NCBI GenBank assembly: GCA_036259835.1
Contig: DATABA010000053.1
Coordinates: forward strand, 1 to 33,699
Direction: 5' to 3'
Length of the DNA stretch: 33,699 nucleotides
Source: JALYGK01 sp036259835
Lineage (GTDB): Bacteria; Actinomycetota; UBA4738
The translations under genes and the position numbers were made by a program. The notes beneath the pieces were generated by a model that was not told where the DNA came from, ran no database searches, and saw only the letters and a list, made by a program, of their open reading frames with translations. This document shows, in pieces, positions 14,239 through 23,300 of this stretch (positions are counted from its first letter, which is position 1; every line of letters starts with the position of its first letter).

Positions 14239-15024
14239 GTGAAGTTCGCGTACAGGCTCGTGCTTGGAGCTGCAGTGCTTATTGGGGCGTGCTCCGGTCA
14301 GGCCGACACGAACTCGAATGCGCCGGCGTCGCGGTCCACGCCGACGCCCAGCCAGGCAGAAGCGAATAGCCCAGCCCCCTCAGAACCACAGTCGCGCCGG
14401 GTCGACCCGAGGCGCGGCGGGTTGGAGGTTGGGTTCGGAGAGTTCGCAGTGACGCTTGAGGCGAAGACCATCCGCCCGGGTGAAGTCACCTTCGTCATCC
14501 GAAACGGTGGACGGGTGACTCACGGGTTCGAACTGGAATCCGAGAACGAAGATGAATCCGGCGGAGACGACTCGAGCGGTCCCGGCAGCGGGTCGGACGA
14601 CCGCTTCAAGATCGAGTCGGAAGCGTTCGGCCCGGGCGAGACAGTCCGCATGAGCGCCAACCTGGTGCCCGGCACGTACAAGATCTATTGCTACGTGGCC
14701 GATCACGAGGAGCGCGGCATGCGGACTTTGTTGAGGGTTCGCGAGAACGCCCCGCTGGTCCGAGCGGCAGCCGCGTCGGCCAATGCAGTCGAAATCAAGG
14801 GTTTTGCCTTCGTTCCGGCAACCATTGAAGTCACGCGGGGGACGACCGTGCGATGGACCAACTCGGACCCCACTGAGCACACCGTGACCTCCCGAGAGCA
14901 ATCGTTTGGTTCGGATCCGCTTGCAAGCGGACAGACCTTCACGACGCGGTTCAACGAGGCGGGGACGTTCCGATACTTCTGCGCCATCCATCCGGCGATG
15001 GAGGGGACCGTCCGGGTCGGATGA
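14239..15024 (+). CDS. Lipoprotein with two cupredoxin (type-1 copper) domains
   Basis: A 261-residue secreted lipoprotein: a signal peptide ends in the lipobox IGAC (Cys18), then a Pro/Ser/Thr linker to about residue 60. Domain 1 (about 62-168) carries His95 (VTHGFE), Cys151, His156 and Met161, a C-x4-H-x4-M ligand loop. Its ligand loop is preceded by an acidic Gly/Ser/Asp insertion (102-121). Domain 2 (about 183-261) carries His214 (TEHTV), Cys248, His251 and Met254, the compact C-x2-H-x2-M loop of amicyanin. Both sites have all four ligands, so two copper centres with different loops, and probably different potentials, are expected on the outer face of the membrane. Role inferred: electron carrier or copper handling. 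No partner oxidase is adjacent. Confidence 0.88.
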   Translation: MKFAYRLVLGAAVLIGACSGQADTNSNAPASRSTPTPSQAEANSPAPSEPQSRRVDPRRGGLEVGFGEFAVTLEAKTIRPGEVTFVIRNGGRVTHGFELESENEDESGGDDSSGPGSGSDDRFKIESEAFGPGETVRMSANLVPGTYKIYCYVADHEERGMRTLLRVRENAPLVRAAAASANAVEIKGFAFVPATIEVTRGTTVRWTNSDPTEHTVTSREQSFGSDPLASGQTFTTRFNEAGTFRYFCAIHPAMEGTVRVG

Positions 15025-15038
15025 GGGTGCGGCGCTGC

Positions 15039-15044
15039 TAGGTT
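15039..15044 (+). promoter_or_regulatory. Leaderless -10 element of the YdeI/OmdA gene
   Basis: TAGGTT is followed by exactly six bases (GGCGCC) and the ATG at 15051. There is no Shine-Dalgarno sequence, which agrees with leaderless translation. Confidence 0.55.
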
Positions 15045-15050
15045 GGCGCC

Positions 15051-15647
15051 ATGAAGCCACGGTTCTTTCGGTCGTCCAACGAGATGCGCTTGTGGCTGGA
15101 GAAAAACCATGGCACCAGCTCGGAGCTATGGGTTGGCTTCTACAAGAAGGGCTCCGGGAAGACCGGCCTCACCTACTCGGAGGCAGTCGACGAGGCCTTG
15201 TGCTTCGGCTGGATCGACGGACTCACCCGGTCCATCGACGAATCGAGGTGGATGATCCGGTTTTCGCCGCGGAAGGCGAAGAGCAACTGGAGCGCGGTGA
15301 ACATCAAGCGATTCGCGGAGCTCCGATCACAGGGTCGCGTGGCGCCATCCGGCCTCGAAGCGTTCGAACGCCGGAGCCGACAGGAACGGAAGTACTCGTA
15401 CGAATCCCCGCCCAAGCAACTCGACCCCGGGTACGAACGGCGGTTCAAGGCAGACCAACGGGCCTGGGCGTTCTGGGAGGCCGCCCCACCGTCGTACCGC
15501 AAGGCCGCCATGTACTGGGTGATGAGCGCGGTGAAGGAAGAGACGCGGAATCGCCGCCTCGGCGTTCTCATTGAGCATTCGAGGAACCGCGAACGGGTGC
15601 CTCCGCTGACCTCTCCGACGAAGCAGACGAAACAGCATTCAGCGTGA
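15051..15647 (+). CDS. YdeI/OmpD-associated (OmdA) family protein
   Basis: A 198-residue protein. The N-terminal half carries the family run ELWVGFYKKGSGK, LTYSEAVDEALCFGWIDG, and RFSPRKAKSNWSAVNIKR. The C-terminal half has the helical OmdA tail (Ala-Trp-Ala-Phe-Trp, then PPSYRKAAMYWVMSAVKEETRNRR). Family members are small cytosolic proteins of uncertain role, sometimes linked to stress and peptide resistance. The start is supported by a leaderless -10 element rather than a ribosome site. Its 3' end overlaps the convergent DinB-like gene by nine bases. Confidence 0.87.
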   Translation: MKPRFFRSSNEMRLWLEKNHGTSSELWVGFYKKGSGKTGLTYSEAVDEALCFGWIDGLTRSIDESRWMIRFSPRKAKSNWSAVNIKRFAELRSQGRVAPSGLEAFERRSRQERKYSYESPPKQLDPGYERRFKADQRAWAFWEAAPPSYRKAAMYWVMSAVKEETRNRRLGVLIEHSRNRERVPPLTSPTKQTKQHSA

Positions 15648-16088
15648 CTGAAGCTCCGCGATCCACTCCCGAAGCCTCGGCAAGTGCTCAGCGTAGTGGT
15701 CTGCTCCCGCTTTTCGAATCCAGAAGGCTGCCTCGGGTGTGAGCTCAGGGAGCTGGCTCCAGGCCTGGAGCATCCGGGCCCTTGCCGTTATGGCTTGGGA
15801 TCGGATCGTGTCGAACGGCACGTCCTTCAGGTTTTGGAGGAACCTGTGGTTCATCGCGTCGACGTCGATAGCCTCCGGTCGGTATGTCCCCTCGCGGATC
15901 TGTTGCAGAACCGCCCCCGCCACTGCGAGCCAGCTCCCGATGTGGGCCAACGCGTCTTTCCCCGACCACCCCTCTCGGAAGTAGCCGGGCCGCTCGGCCT
16001 CCTCCGGCGTAAGCGAGTCGACAAGCGCGTGCAGCTCCGCCCATCTGGCGTCTTCGGCGGCAAGGAGCTCGCGATCGGTTGAACTCAG
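15639..16088 (-). CDS. DinB/maleylpyruvate-isomerase-like protein, probable CTG start
   Basis: A helical protein of about 149 residues: ELLAAEDARWAELHALVDSLTPEEAERPG, then GWSGKDALAHIGSWLAVAG (first metal-site His in LAHI) and near the end HYAEHLPRLREWIAEL (second and third His). This is the DinB-superfamily layout, whose members bind metal and often transfer thiols such as mycothiol or bacillithiol. No ATG, GTG or TTG lies upstream of the conserved domain: the only one, TTG at 15950, would delete a third of it. A CTG at 16086-16088 overlaps the preceding stop codon as CTGA, so translation is probably coupled and starts there. A frameshift or sequence error is the alternative. It is the last gene of the five-gene signalling chain. 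Confidence 0.65.
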   Translation of the reverse strand: MSSTDRELLAAEDARWAELHALVDSLTPEEAERPGYFREGWSGKDALAHIGSWLAVAGAVLQQIREGTYRPEAIDVDAMNHRFLQNLKDVPFDTIRSQAITARARMLQAWSQLPELTPEAAFWIRKAGADHYAEHLPRLREWIAELQSR

Positions 16089-16519
16089 GACGTCGACCCC
16101 ATCCAGGCGTCGATCCTGTGCTCCACTTCACGCAGCCGTAGCACGACGGCACGAAGCATGGAGACGGCGACTTGTGGGTGATCCAGCAAATACCGCTGGA
16201 ATCCGTCGGCTTCGATCTGCAAGGCCCGAACCGGTTCCACGGTCCGGACCGTCGCCATGCGCTTATCCGACGTGAGCAGGGCCATCTCGCCAAAGAAGTC
16301 GCCGGCTTTCAGCCGGTGGAATCGCCCACCGACATCGACCTGGGCCTCGCCCTCCAAGACGACGTACATACCGTCCGCGGCGTCACCCGCCTCAAAGATC
16401 GGCTCGCCGGCTCGGAATGAGACCTCGCGCCCGATCTGGAGAATCGCCTCGAGGGCGTCATCCTCGATCTGGGCGAACAAGACGCCGTGACGCAGCGCTC
16501 CTTTTGCAACGTCGCTCAT
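16085..16519 (-). CDS. Stand-alone cyclic-nucleotide-binding domain protein
   Basis: A 144-residue protein consisting of one Crp/PKA-type cNMP-binding domain: LFAQIEDDALEAILQIG, then GEPIFEAGDAADGMYVVLEGEAQV, and the phosphate-binding cassette GDFFGEMALLTSDKRMATV with the Glu and Arg that hold ribose and phosphate. The C-terminal helix (about 117-140) is a dimerisation-type helix; no helix-turn-helix DNA-binding domain follows, so it is not a Crp transcription factor. It presumably reports cAMP or cGMP to a protein partner. Its ATG overlaps the receiver-protein stop by four bases (ATGA), pointing to that protein as the partner. Confidence 0.85.
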   Translation of the reverse strand: MSDVAKGALRHGVLFAQIEDDALEAILQIGREVSFRAGEPIFEAGDAADGMYVVLEGEAQVDVGGRFHRLKAGDFFGEMALLTSDKRMATVRTVEPVRALQIEADGFQRYLLDHPQVAVSMLRAVVLRLREVEHRIDAWMGSTS

Positions 16520-17280
16520 GTTCCCTCTCCTATTCCCTCATCCCGTTCGCTTGAGTCGGCTCCGGAGCCCGGGTTCGCCACGATTCGGCGAAGTTCCTGG
16601 GCTCGGTCGCGAAGGTCCTTGAAATAGTCGGTTCCGGTGATTTCAGCGACCTTCTCGGTTTGCCGGCGCTCGTCGATCTCGATTCGGAGTTCGCGCACTT
16701 CCTGCCTGAGGCGCTCCTCGCGAGCCCGCACCTCGAGCGCCATGCGCTGGAACGTCCGGGCGAGCTGACCCAACGCGTCGTCTCGGGCAGCCACGCCCTG
16801 CAGGTCGGCCGGATCAAACGTGTTCGCCTCGACCGCGCCCGCCGCGGAGATCACGTGGCCGACCTGTTCCAGGTATTCGAGCTCCAAGTCTCGAAGTCGC
16901 TTCCCTGCAAGCGATGACTTGAGGCGAGCTTGGAGGATGGCCCGGTCGAACGGCTTTTGCAGGTAGTCGGCAGCGCCCATCTCGATGCATCGGACCACGC
17001 TCGACAGGTCGTCGATGCCCGAGATCATGATCACGGGGATGTGCCGGAGCGCCTCGTCGGCCTTGATTCGCTCGAGCGTCTGATATCCGTCCAGCCTCGG
17101 CATCACGATATCCAGCAGCACGACATCGAACACCGAAGCCGAGCGCAGTTTTTCGAGCGCCTCGACGCCGCTGGGAGCGGTCTCGACGTCGTGGCCCTGA
17201 GACTCCAGATGGTTCTTGAGGATCTTGAGGGCGAGGGGATCGTCCTCGACCGCCAGGATTCTGCCGGTGTCGGGCGTCAT
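16516..17280 (-). CDS. Response regulator: receiver domain plus HAMP-like helical/coiled-coil region
   Basis: A 254-residue soluble protein. The receiver domain (1-125) has Glu12, Asp13, Asp14, the phospho-acceptor Asp57 (LLDIVMP), Ser87 and Lys109 (QKPFD), all needed for phosphorylation. Residues about 145-195 (VEANTFDPADLQGVAARDDALGQLARTFQRMALEV) resemble a HAMP module without membrane helices, continuing into a long charged coiled coil (about 190-225), then a disordered tail. No DNA-binding, cyclase or phosphatase output is present. Output is therefore probably through protein contacts with the neighbours. Overlaps of four bases on both sides tie it to the permease and to the cNMP-binding protein. 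The divergent hybrid kinase is the natural phosphodonor. Confidence 0.86.
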   Translation of the reverse strand: MTPDTGRILAVEDDPLALKILKNHLESQGHDVETAPSGVEALEKLRSASVFDVVLLDIVMPRLDGYQTLERIKADEALRHIPVIMISGIDDLSSVVRCIEMGAADYLQKPFDRAILQARLKSSLAGKRLRDLELEYLEQVGHVISAAGAVEANTFDPADLQGVAARDDALGQLARTFQRMALEVRAREERLRQEVRELRIEIDERRQTEKVAEITGTDYFKDLRDRAQELRRIVANPGSGADSSERDEGIGEGT

Positions 17281-19499
17281 GTCCCGGCTCCATCCACGGC
17301 TACCTGGACCCGCATTGGATCATCGGGGACCGCAATCACGACCGTCCCATCTTCTTCCTCAGTGGCCACCTCCGTCGCCCCTGCATTTGACTCCAGGCGG
17401 ACGGTCGCAGGAATTCCCTCGGATTCTCGCTCGCCGGTGATCCGATGCACCCACACCTTCAGCTGTCGCACCTCGGTCGAGGGGAGATCGAACGTCACCG
17501 AGCGCAGCTTCTCGAACCGCTGGATCCGTTGGCCGGACCCACGTACGTCGCGTTCGCCTCCATCGTCCTCGATGCGCATCGAGACGTCGCCCGGAGAACC
17601 CGCGATGGTGACCGAGACGACGCCCGCGCCCGAGGGTTCGCCCCGAATCTCGATCACGGACCGCGGCCGAAACGCACCGCGTCGTGCGGCAATCATCGAG
17701 ACGCCCGCCATCAGGAGTACGGCCGCAGCTGCGAGGAGCCGCTCGGCGGGCTTCTGCCAGATGACGAATCCCTGGACCAGGACGCCGACAAAAAAGACTG
17801 CGGCCACGAACGCGATGACAGTTCGGTTTCCCAGAAGGCGGAGGGCGCTGTCCGGAACGTAGTCGCCGCGCCGCCGGCTGGCCGCGAGAAGCAGCATGGG
17901 AAAGATTCCGCCGAGGAGCGGGAGGGTGATCGTGCCGATCAAGCTGAGCGGCTCAGCGAACGAAGCACGGTTCGTCGCGATGAGCCACTCCAGGACGAGG
18001 AATGTCAGGAACGCGGGAAGCACACCAAGCCAGAAGCGGCCCGACGGGTTCGCCGCGAGCCGGGCGAGGCCGGATGAGACATTGACTGAGCGGGGCAGCC
18101 ATTCCTGGATCTGGTTGAAGAGTCCGAGAGACATGTAAATGGATCCCAGCCCGATCGCCAGAGCGACGTAGACCGCTCCCAGGACATCGATCGAGGGACC
18201 GACCCGGTCGGCCAACGGCGTAATCACCGTACCTTCGAAATTCACAAGGGCTCGCCGCTCCACCGCGCCGCTCACGGCCACGATGCACAGGGCATACACA
18301 CCCATCACCGTGGCGGTTGCGGCAACGCTTCCTCGCATCAATCCTCGGCCGCTCGGTTCTCTCTCGAGCACGACCTTGGCGACATTGCCGGCCGACGTGT
18401 GTCCGAAAAAGGCGACGAGAACCACTCCGAAGGCGAGGCTCAGTACCGCGACCCCGGACCCAGGCGCGGGCCCGGACGTCAGCTTCGCGGCGTCGACCCG
18501 AGTCAACGCCAGGACGCAGATCGAAAGGATCAAGCCGATGTTCACGGCAGCAATCACGATTGCCGTCGCCACCGTCGCGCCGAGGTCGCGTCGGGTGAGG
18601 AAGAACAGATTGACCAGGAAGAGCGCAGCAACCCAAATGGCCGCGGTCACTCGCGTAGCTCCCTCCAATGCGGAGCCGAATGCCATCAGATAGGCGAGGA
18701 GGCTGACGACGTTCAGCGCGACCAGCGTCGTGGTGATGGTCGAACCGCCCGCGCGCCCAAGCAGGGAGGCGGCGAGCCGCCCGAAATACGCGCGTCCATA
18801 ACGCATGCTGCCGTCGCGCGTGATCGCTTCGACCAGCCCCGCAATGGTCGCCATGTTCAGGAGGCCCAGCACCACCAAAATGACCAACCCGAGCATCGGC
18901 CCCGCCCCGGCCAACGCGATGGGGAGGACGAGGACGCCCGCCCCGATCATCTCGGTGAGCGTGAGGGCGTAGGCCATCCAGAAGGGCGGCAAGTTTTCGA
19001 TTCGGGCGGCGAAGCTGGAGCGCGCCCACCGCAAACGCTCCGAGAAGGGCAGCGTCGACGCGTAGATCGAATCCAGCGGTCGCTTCTGTTGGGCTTCGAA
19101 CGCCGCGGCTGTCGGCTGCTGGTCCAAGCCGAGCACCTCACGAGTGTTCGGAATGCGATCGCGGGGAAACGTGTATTTCTGGCCCAGGAGGGCGGCGACT
19201 GCAGCGCGGACGCCCCGGTCGGCCGGAACGAGCTCCGCCCATGCGCCGGCGTGCCGCTCCAGATCCTGGATGGTCGGTGTAAGTGGAAGTTGGCGGCCGC
19301 CGGCCATCGCTTCGAGAAACGCTTTCTCTCCTTCTTCCGCCGTTCGCTCCGTGAGGTACGTAGCCATGGCGCGCCTCGATCGGGCCACCCGGTGCGCGGC
19401 TCGCGCTTCGATGGCGAACAGGAGCGTGCTGGCGCGCCGAGCCGGAAGACCGCCGAGGAGCTCGCTTCGAGAGAAGAACCCAGACTGGTCAGAGGTCAT
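17277..19499 (-). CDS. APC-type amino-acid permease-like membrane protein with large N- and C-terminal domains
   Basis: A 740-residue protein. Residues 1-150 form a soluble helical region (FFSRSELLGGLPARRASTLLFAIEARAAHRV, split here; AALLGQKYTFPRDRIPNT). From about 165 come 11-12 membrane helices; the first, LTEMIGAGVLVLPIALAGAG, is the broken helix that binds substrate in APC/aromatic permeases, and AFFGHTSAGNVAKVVL resembles their helix 6. After the last helix (about 605) a beta-rich soluble domain of about 130 residues follows, with RGEPSGAGVVSVTI and VRQLKVWVHRITGE strands and an acidic end. Ordinary permeases lack both extra domains. I infer a transporter-like sensor or a regulated transporter. 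ATG 19499 overlaps the ATPase stop by 11 bases, which decides the start. Confidence 0.75.
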   Translation of the reverse strand: MTSDQSGFFSRSELLGGLPARRASTLLFAIEARAAHRVARSRRAMATYLTERTAEEGEKAFLEAMAGGRQLPLTPTIQDLERHAGAWAELVPADRGVRAAVAALLGQKYTFPRDRIPNTREVLGLDQQPTAAAFEAQQKRPLDSIYASTLPFSERLRWARSSFAARIENLPPFWMAYALTLTEMIGAGVLVLPIALAGAGPMLGLVILVVLGLLNMATIAGLVEAITRDGSMRYGRAYFGRLAASLLGRAGGSTITTTLVALNVVSLLAYLMAFGSALEGATRVTAAIWVAALFLVNLFFLTRRDLGATVATAIVIAAVNIGLILSICVLALTRVDAAKLTSGPAPGSGVAVLSLAFGVVLVAFFGHTSAGNVAKVVLEREPSGRGLMRGSVAATATVMGVYALCIVAVSGAVERRALVNFEGTVITPLADRVGPSIDVLGAVYVALAIGLGSIYMSLGLFNQIQEWLPRSVNVSSGLARLAANPSGRFWLGVLPAFLTFLVLEWLIATNRASFAEPLSLIGTITLPLLGGIFPMLLLAASRRRGDYVPDSALRLLGNRTVIAFVAAVFFVGVLVQGFVIWQKPAERLLAAAAVLLMAGVSMIAARRGAFRPRSVIEIRGEPSGAGVVSVTIAGSPGDVSMRIEDDGGERDVRGSGQRIQRFEKLRSVTFDLPSTEVRQLKVWVHRITGERESEGIPATVRLESNAGATEVATEEEDGTVVIAVPDDPMRVQVAVDGAGT

Positions 19500-20262
19500 G
19501 CGCTGGAGCGGCGGCCACCTCCGCGGCAATCCTTCTGTAAAGGTCAGACACGGGATGATCCGGATAGCGGAGAACGAAGACTCCTTCGCTGGCGAGGCGC
19601 ATCAGATCATCCGAATGCGGAAGGACCGCCGCGACCGGGCAGCCATAGGTTTCTTCGACTCGCGCACTGACCGCCTCGGTGTCGTAATCGCCGGGTGTTT
19701 TGTTCACCACGATGGAGATCGCCGGGACCTCCAGTTCCTTCGCCACTCGGACCGTCACGCCCGTCCCTTCGTAGTCCTGCTTGTCCGGACGCATCACCAC
19801 CAGAAGCTGTTGCGAGATCACGAGAGAGAGCAGCGTCTCCTCATTGAGTCCCGGGTGCGTGTCGATCATCAGGACGTCCAGCTGCAGGTCGTCGACCAGC
19901 TGGCGAAACCCGGTGGTCATGAGCTGTGCGTCGTAGCCTTCGCGCAAGACGCGGGTGATCTCACCGGGTTTCATGCTCGACGGAATCAGGAAAACTCGGC
20001 CTTCCAGTGCGGCGCCTTGAAGGTCAGTTACATCCTGGGCGACCTCGCGGATCGGACGCTGGTGCCAGAGGAAGTCGTTCAGGGACGCCGTGACCTCGTC
20101 GCCGGTCACCCCGAAGAGGTTGTGGATTCCCGGTGATTGGATGTCGGCGTCGATCACGGCGACCCGCCGTCCTTGCGTCGCCAGAACGGATGCCACGTTC
20201 GCGGTCGTGTTCGATTTTCCGGTTCCTCCCCGGAAGGAATGGACGGACACAATGGTGGACAA
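19489..20262 (-). CDS. MinD/ParA-like P-loop ATPase with variant Walker A
   Basis: A 257-residue cytosolic SIMIBI ATPase. The deviant Walker A is FRGGTGKSNTT: Lys16 and Ser17 are conserved, but the signature lysine of MinD/ParA (KGGxGK) is Arg11. VAVIDADIQSPGIHNLFG is the A' motif, and LDVLMIDTHPGLNEETL the Walker B/switch II. It lacks an obvious C-terminal amphipathic membrane helix. Known relatives position cell structures or toggle membrane complexes. The TTG start at 20262 is supported by AGGAGG five bases upstream. It is first in the five-gene chain, so I infer an ATP-driven switch acting on the permease or receiver protein rather than cell division or plasmid partition; no ParB or MinC/E is present. 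Confidence 0.82.
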   Translation of the reverse strand: MSTIVSVHSFRGGTGKSNTTANVASVLATQGRRVAVIDADIQSPGIHNLFGVTGDEVTASLNDFLWHQRPIREVAQDVTDLQGAALEGRVFLIPSSMKPGEITRVLREGYDAQLMTTGFRQLVDDLQLDVLMIDTHPGLNEETLLSLVISQQLLVVMRPDKQDYEGTGVTVRVAKELEVPAISIVVNKTPGDYDTEAVSARVEETYGCPVAAVLPHSDDLMRLASEGVFVLRYPDHPVSDLYRRIAAEVAAAPAHDL

Positions 20263-20326
20263 GGTTCCTCCTACGCCCGCGCGAGCGTGATTCTACGCGG
20301 GGGGACGTTCGCATTCGTGAACTGCC

Positions 20327-20355
20327 TTGTGGTTCTGCGGCCCCTTGGCTACCCT
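20327..20355 (+). promoter_or_regulatory. Sigma-70-type promoter of the hybrid kinase
   Basis: TTGTGG (20327-20332) and TACCCT (20350-20355) are separated by 17 bases. The predicted transcript would begin about 35 bases before the TTG start of the kinase. It lies in the 133-base divergent region shared with the ATPase gene. Confidence 0.4.
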
Positions 20356-20395
20356 CGATTCGCCCGCGTTATCCATTGTTCGCCCGGGAGGGGCA

Positions 20396-23300
20396 TTGCC
20401 GAAAGCAAGGACTGAGAAGGTCGATCAGCCTGCTGGGACGAACGCCGACCTGAAGGCGCTGCAGGAAGAGAGCGGCGAGAGCGCCAAGGTTCAAGACGCC
20501 CTCTATCGCATTGCCGAAACGGCCGCTTCCGCTCACGACATGCAGGAGTTCTACCGCGCCATCCATGCGATCGTCGGCGAGCTCATGTACGCGAACAATC
20601 TCTACATCGCGCTGTACGACGACGAGCGTAGCGCCATCAACTTTCCCTATTACGCCGACGAGGTAGATCAGGACATCCCGGATCCAAACGCCTGGGAGGA
20701 GTTCGGCATCGGGAACGCCCGCGGTATGACGGCCTACCTGCTCCGCAGGGGGGAAGCACAGCTCATCACGGCAGAAGATCAGAAAGAACTGGTCCGCTCA
20801 GGGCAAGTCGAGCTGGTCGGCGAGCTGAGCGAAGTTTGGCTGGGCGTCCCCCTCAAGACTGAAGGGAAGACCATCGGCGCCCTCGTCGTGCAGACGTACA
20901 CACCGGAACACCGGTACACCCAGACTGACCTGGATCTGTTGGTCTTTGTCGGGAACCACGTCGCGGCGGCGTTGAGCCGTGCGCGGGCAATCGAGGAGAT
21001 CCGGCAGCGGAACGCCGAGCTCGCCATCATCAACAGCGTCCAGGAAGGCCTCGCCGCCCAGCTCGATATCCAGACGATGTACGAGCTGGTCGGTACAAAG
21101 GTGGAAGAGGTCTTCGACGCGCAGGTCCTCGACATCAGCCTGTACGACCCGGACACACAGTTGCTGACGTTCCAGTACACCGTCGAGCGGGGCGTGCGGT
21201 TCCCGCCCATGACGCGTCCGGTGTTCGGATTCAGGAAGCACGTCATCGAGACGCAGTCGCCGCTCCTGATCGAGCGGGACGCTGAGCGCCGAGCCGAAGA
21301 GTTCGGCCAGCCCGTGGCGATTCAAGGTGAGCCTTCGAAGTCCTTGTTGTTCGTGCCGCTGATGCTTGCCGGTGAGGCCAGGGGTGTGATCTCCGTCCAG
21401 AACCTGGACCGGGAGTACGCCTTCACGTCGTCGGACGTAAGCCTGCTTACAACGCTAGCTTCGACGCTCAGCGTTGCGCTGGACAGGGCGCGTCTGGTAC
21501 AGGAAGCGAAAGAGGCTCGCGCCGCGGCCGAACAGGCGAACGACGCGAAGAGCGCGTTCCTCGCCGCCACCAGCCACGAGATCCGGACCCCGATGAACGC
21601 GATCATCGGGATGAGCGGTCTTCTGCTCGGCACGGAGCTCGACGACGAACAGCGCGAGTACGCCAACGTGATCGCGGGGAGTGGTGAAGCGCTCCTCACG
21701 ATCATCAATGACATCCTGGATTTCTCGAAGATCGAGGCAGGCCGAATGGAGCTGGAGGAGGCGCCATTCGGCTTGCGGGAGTGCATCGAGAGCGCGCTCG
21801 ACCTGATCGGCCCGGTTGCCGCGAGCAAGAAGCTAGACCTGGCCTACGACATCGAGGAGGGAACGCCGGAAGCGATTATGGGCGATGTCGGGCGCTTCCG
21901 GCAGATCCTCCTGAACCTCCTCAACAACTCGGTCAAGTTCACCGATAGCGGTGAGGTGGTGCTCACGGCTGGCCCGGCCGAGACGGAGGATCCGGCAAAG
22001 GTCGGTCTTCACCTCCAGGTCCGCGATACGGGAATCGGGATCCCTCCTGATCGAATCGATCGCCTATTTCAGTCCTTCAGCCAGGTCGACGCGTCGACCA
22101 GCCGGAAATACGGTGGGACCGGCTTGGGACTCGCCATCAGCAAGCGGCTGGCGGAGCTCATGGGCGGAAGGATGTGGGTCGAGAGTGAAGGGATCCCGGG
22201 CAAGGGAGCGGCGTTCCATTTCACCATCGCGGCCGCCCCGGCAGATGTTCCGGTTGCCCGTGAGAGTAGCGACGGCGACGTGCTGCGGGCGAAGCGACTT
22301 CTGGTGGTCGATGACAACGCGACCAATCGGAGGATCGTGGCCCGGCACGCATCGGCGTGGGGTATGGAGGTGACCGAAGCCGATTCAGGTGCGGCGGCGC
22401 TTGAAGCCATCACCGACGGTTTCGACGTCGCGGTCCTCGACCTGATGATGCCGGAGATGGATGGGTACGAGCTGGCAGCCCGGATCCGTACCAGGCCGCA
22501 GACCTCTGACCTTCCGCTGGTGCTCCTCACGTCGGTTGGTCGCAAGGATGTTCAAGGCAACCCCCGGGGAGACGTGGCTCGGTTCGAGGTTCACGTCGCG
22601 AAGCCGTTGAAGCCGCTTGCTCTGAGATCCGCGCTGACGCGGGCCCTCGGAGGAACCGAGATGGGAGAGGTGCGCTCCTCCGAGCCTGCGAAGCCACAAG
22701 CGGACTTGGGGACGCTTCACCCGCTTCGCATCTTGCTCACCGAAGACAACGCAATCAATCAAAAGGTCGCATTGAAGCTCTTGGGCAAGATGGGATATCG
22801 GGCGGATATTGCGGCGAATGGCCTCGAGGCGATCCAGGCGATCGAGCGCCAGACATACGACCTCGTCCTCATGGACGTCCAGATGCCCGAGATGGACGGA
22901 CTGGAGGCGACGCGTCAGATCATCGCTCGGTGGGGCGATGCCCGGCCGCGAATCGTCGCCATGACGGCGGACGCGATGCAGGGAGACCGCGAGAAGTGCC
23001 TCGAAGCCGGCATGGACGGGTACGTGTCCAAACCAATCCGGCCGCCGGAGCTGACGGCCGCGCTCCAGGCGACACATCGCCGAGACGGCGGGGAGCCCGC
23101 CGCTGAGGAGGAGTTGCAGCTGGCCTCGGTAGCGGCGGTGAACCCTGAAGCGCTCAACCGGCTTGCCGAGTCGATGGGTGATGACGACCCCAGTTTCGTG
23201 GCCGAGTTGCTCGACGAGTTCGCCAGGGAGGCCCCCGTGATGATCGCTGGACTAGATCGTGCGGTGACCCAGGGACAGGCAGCCGAGGCTCATCGGATCG

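Noticed and set aside
18399..19670. 423-codon plus-strand frame
   Set aside because: Antisense to the permease; composition rich in Arg, Gly and Asp, as typical of shadow frames.
19489..20262. Plasmid or chromosome partition gene (parA)
   Set aside because: No parB or parS-like repeats nearby, the signature Lys is replaced by Arg, and the gene is the first member of a signalling chain.
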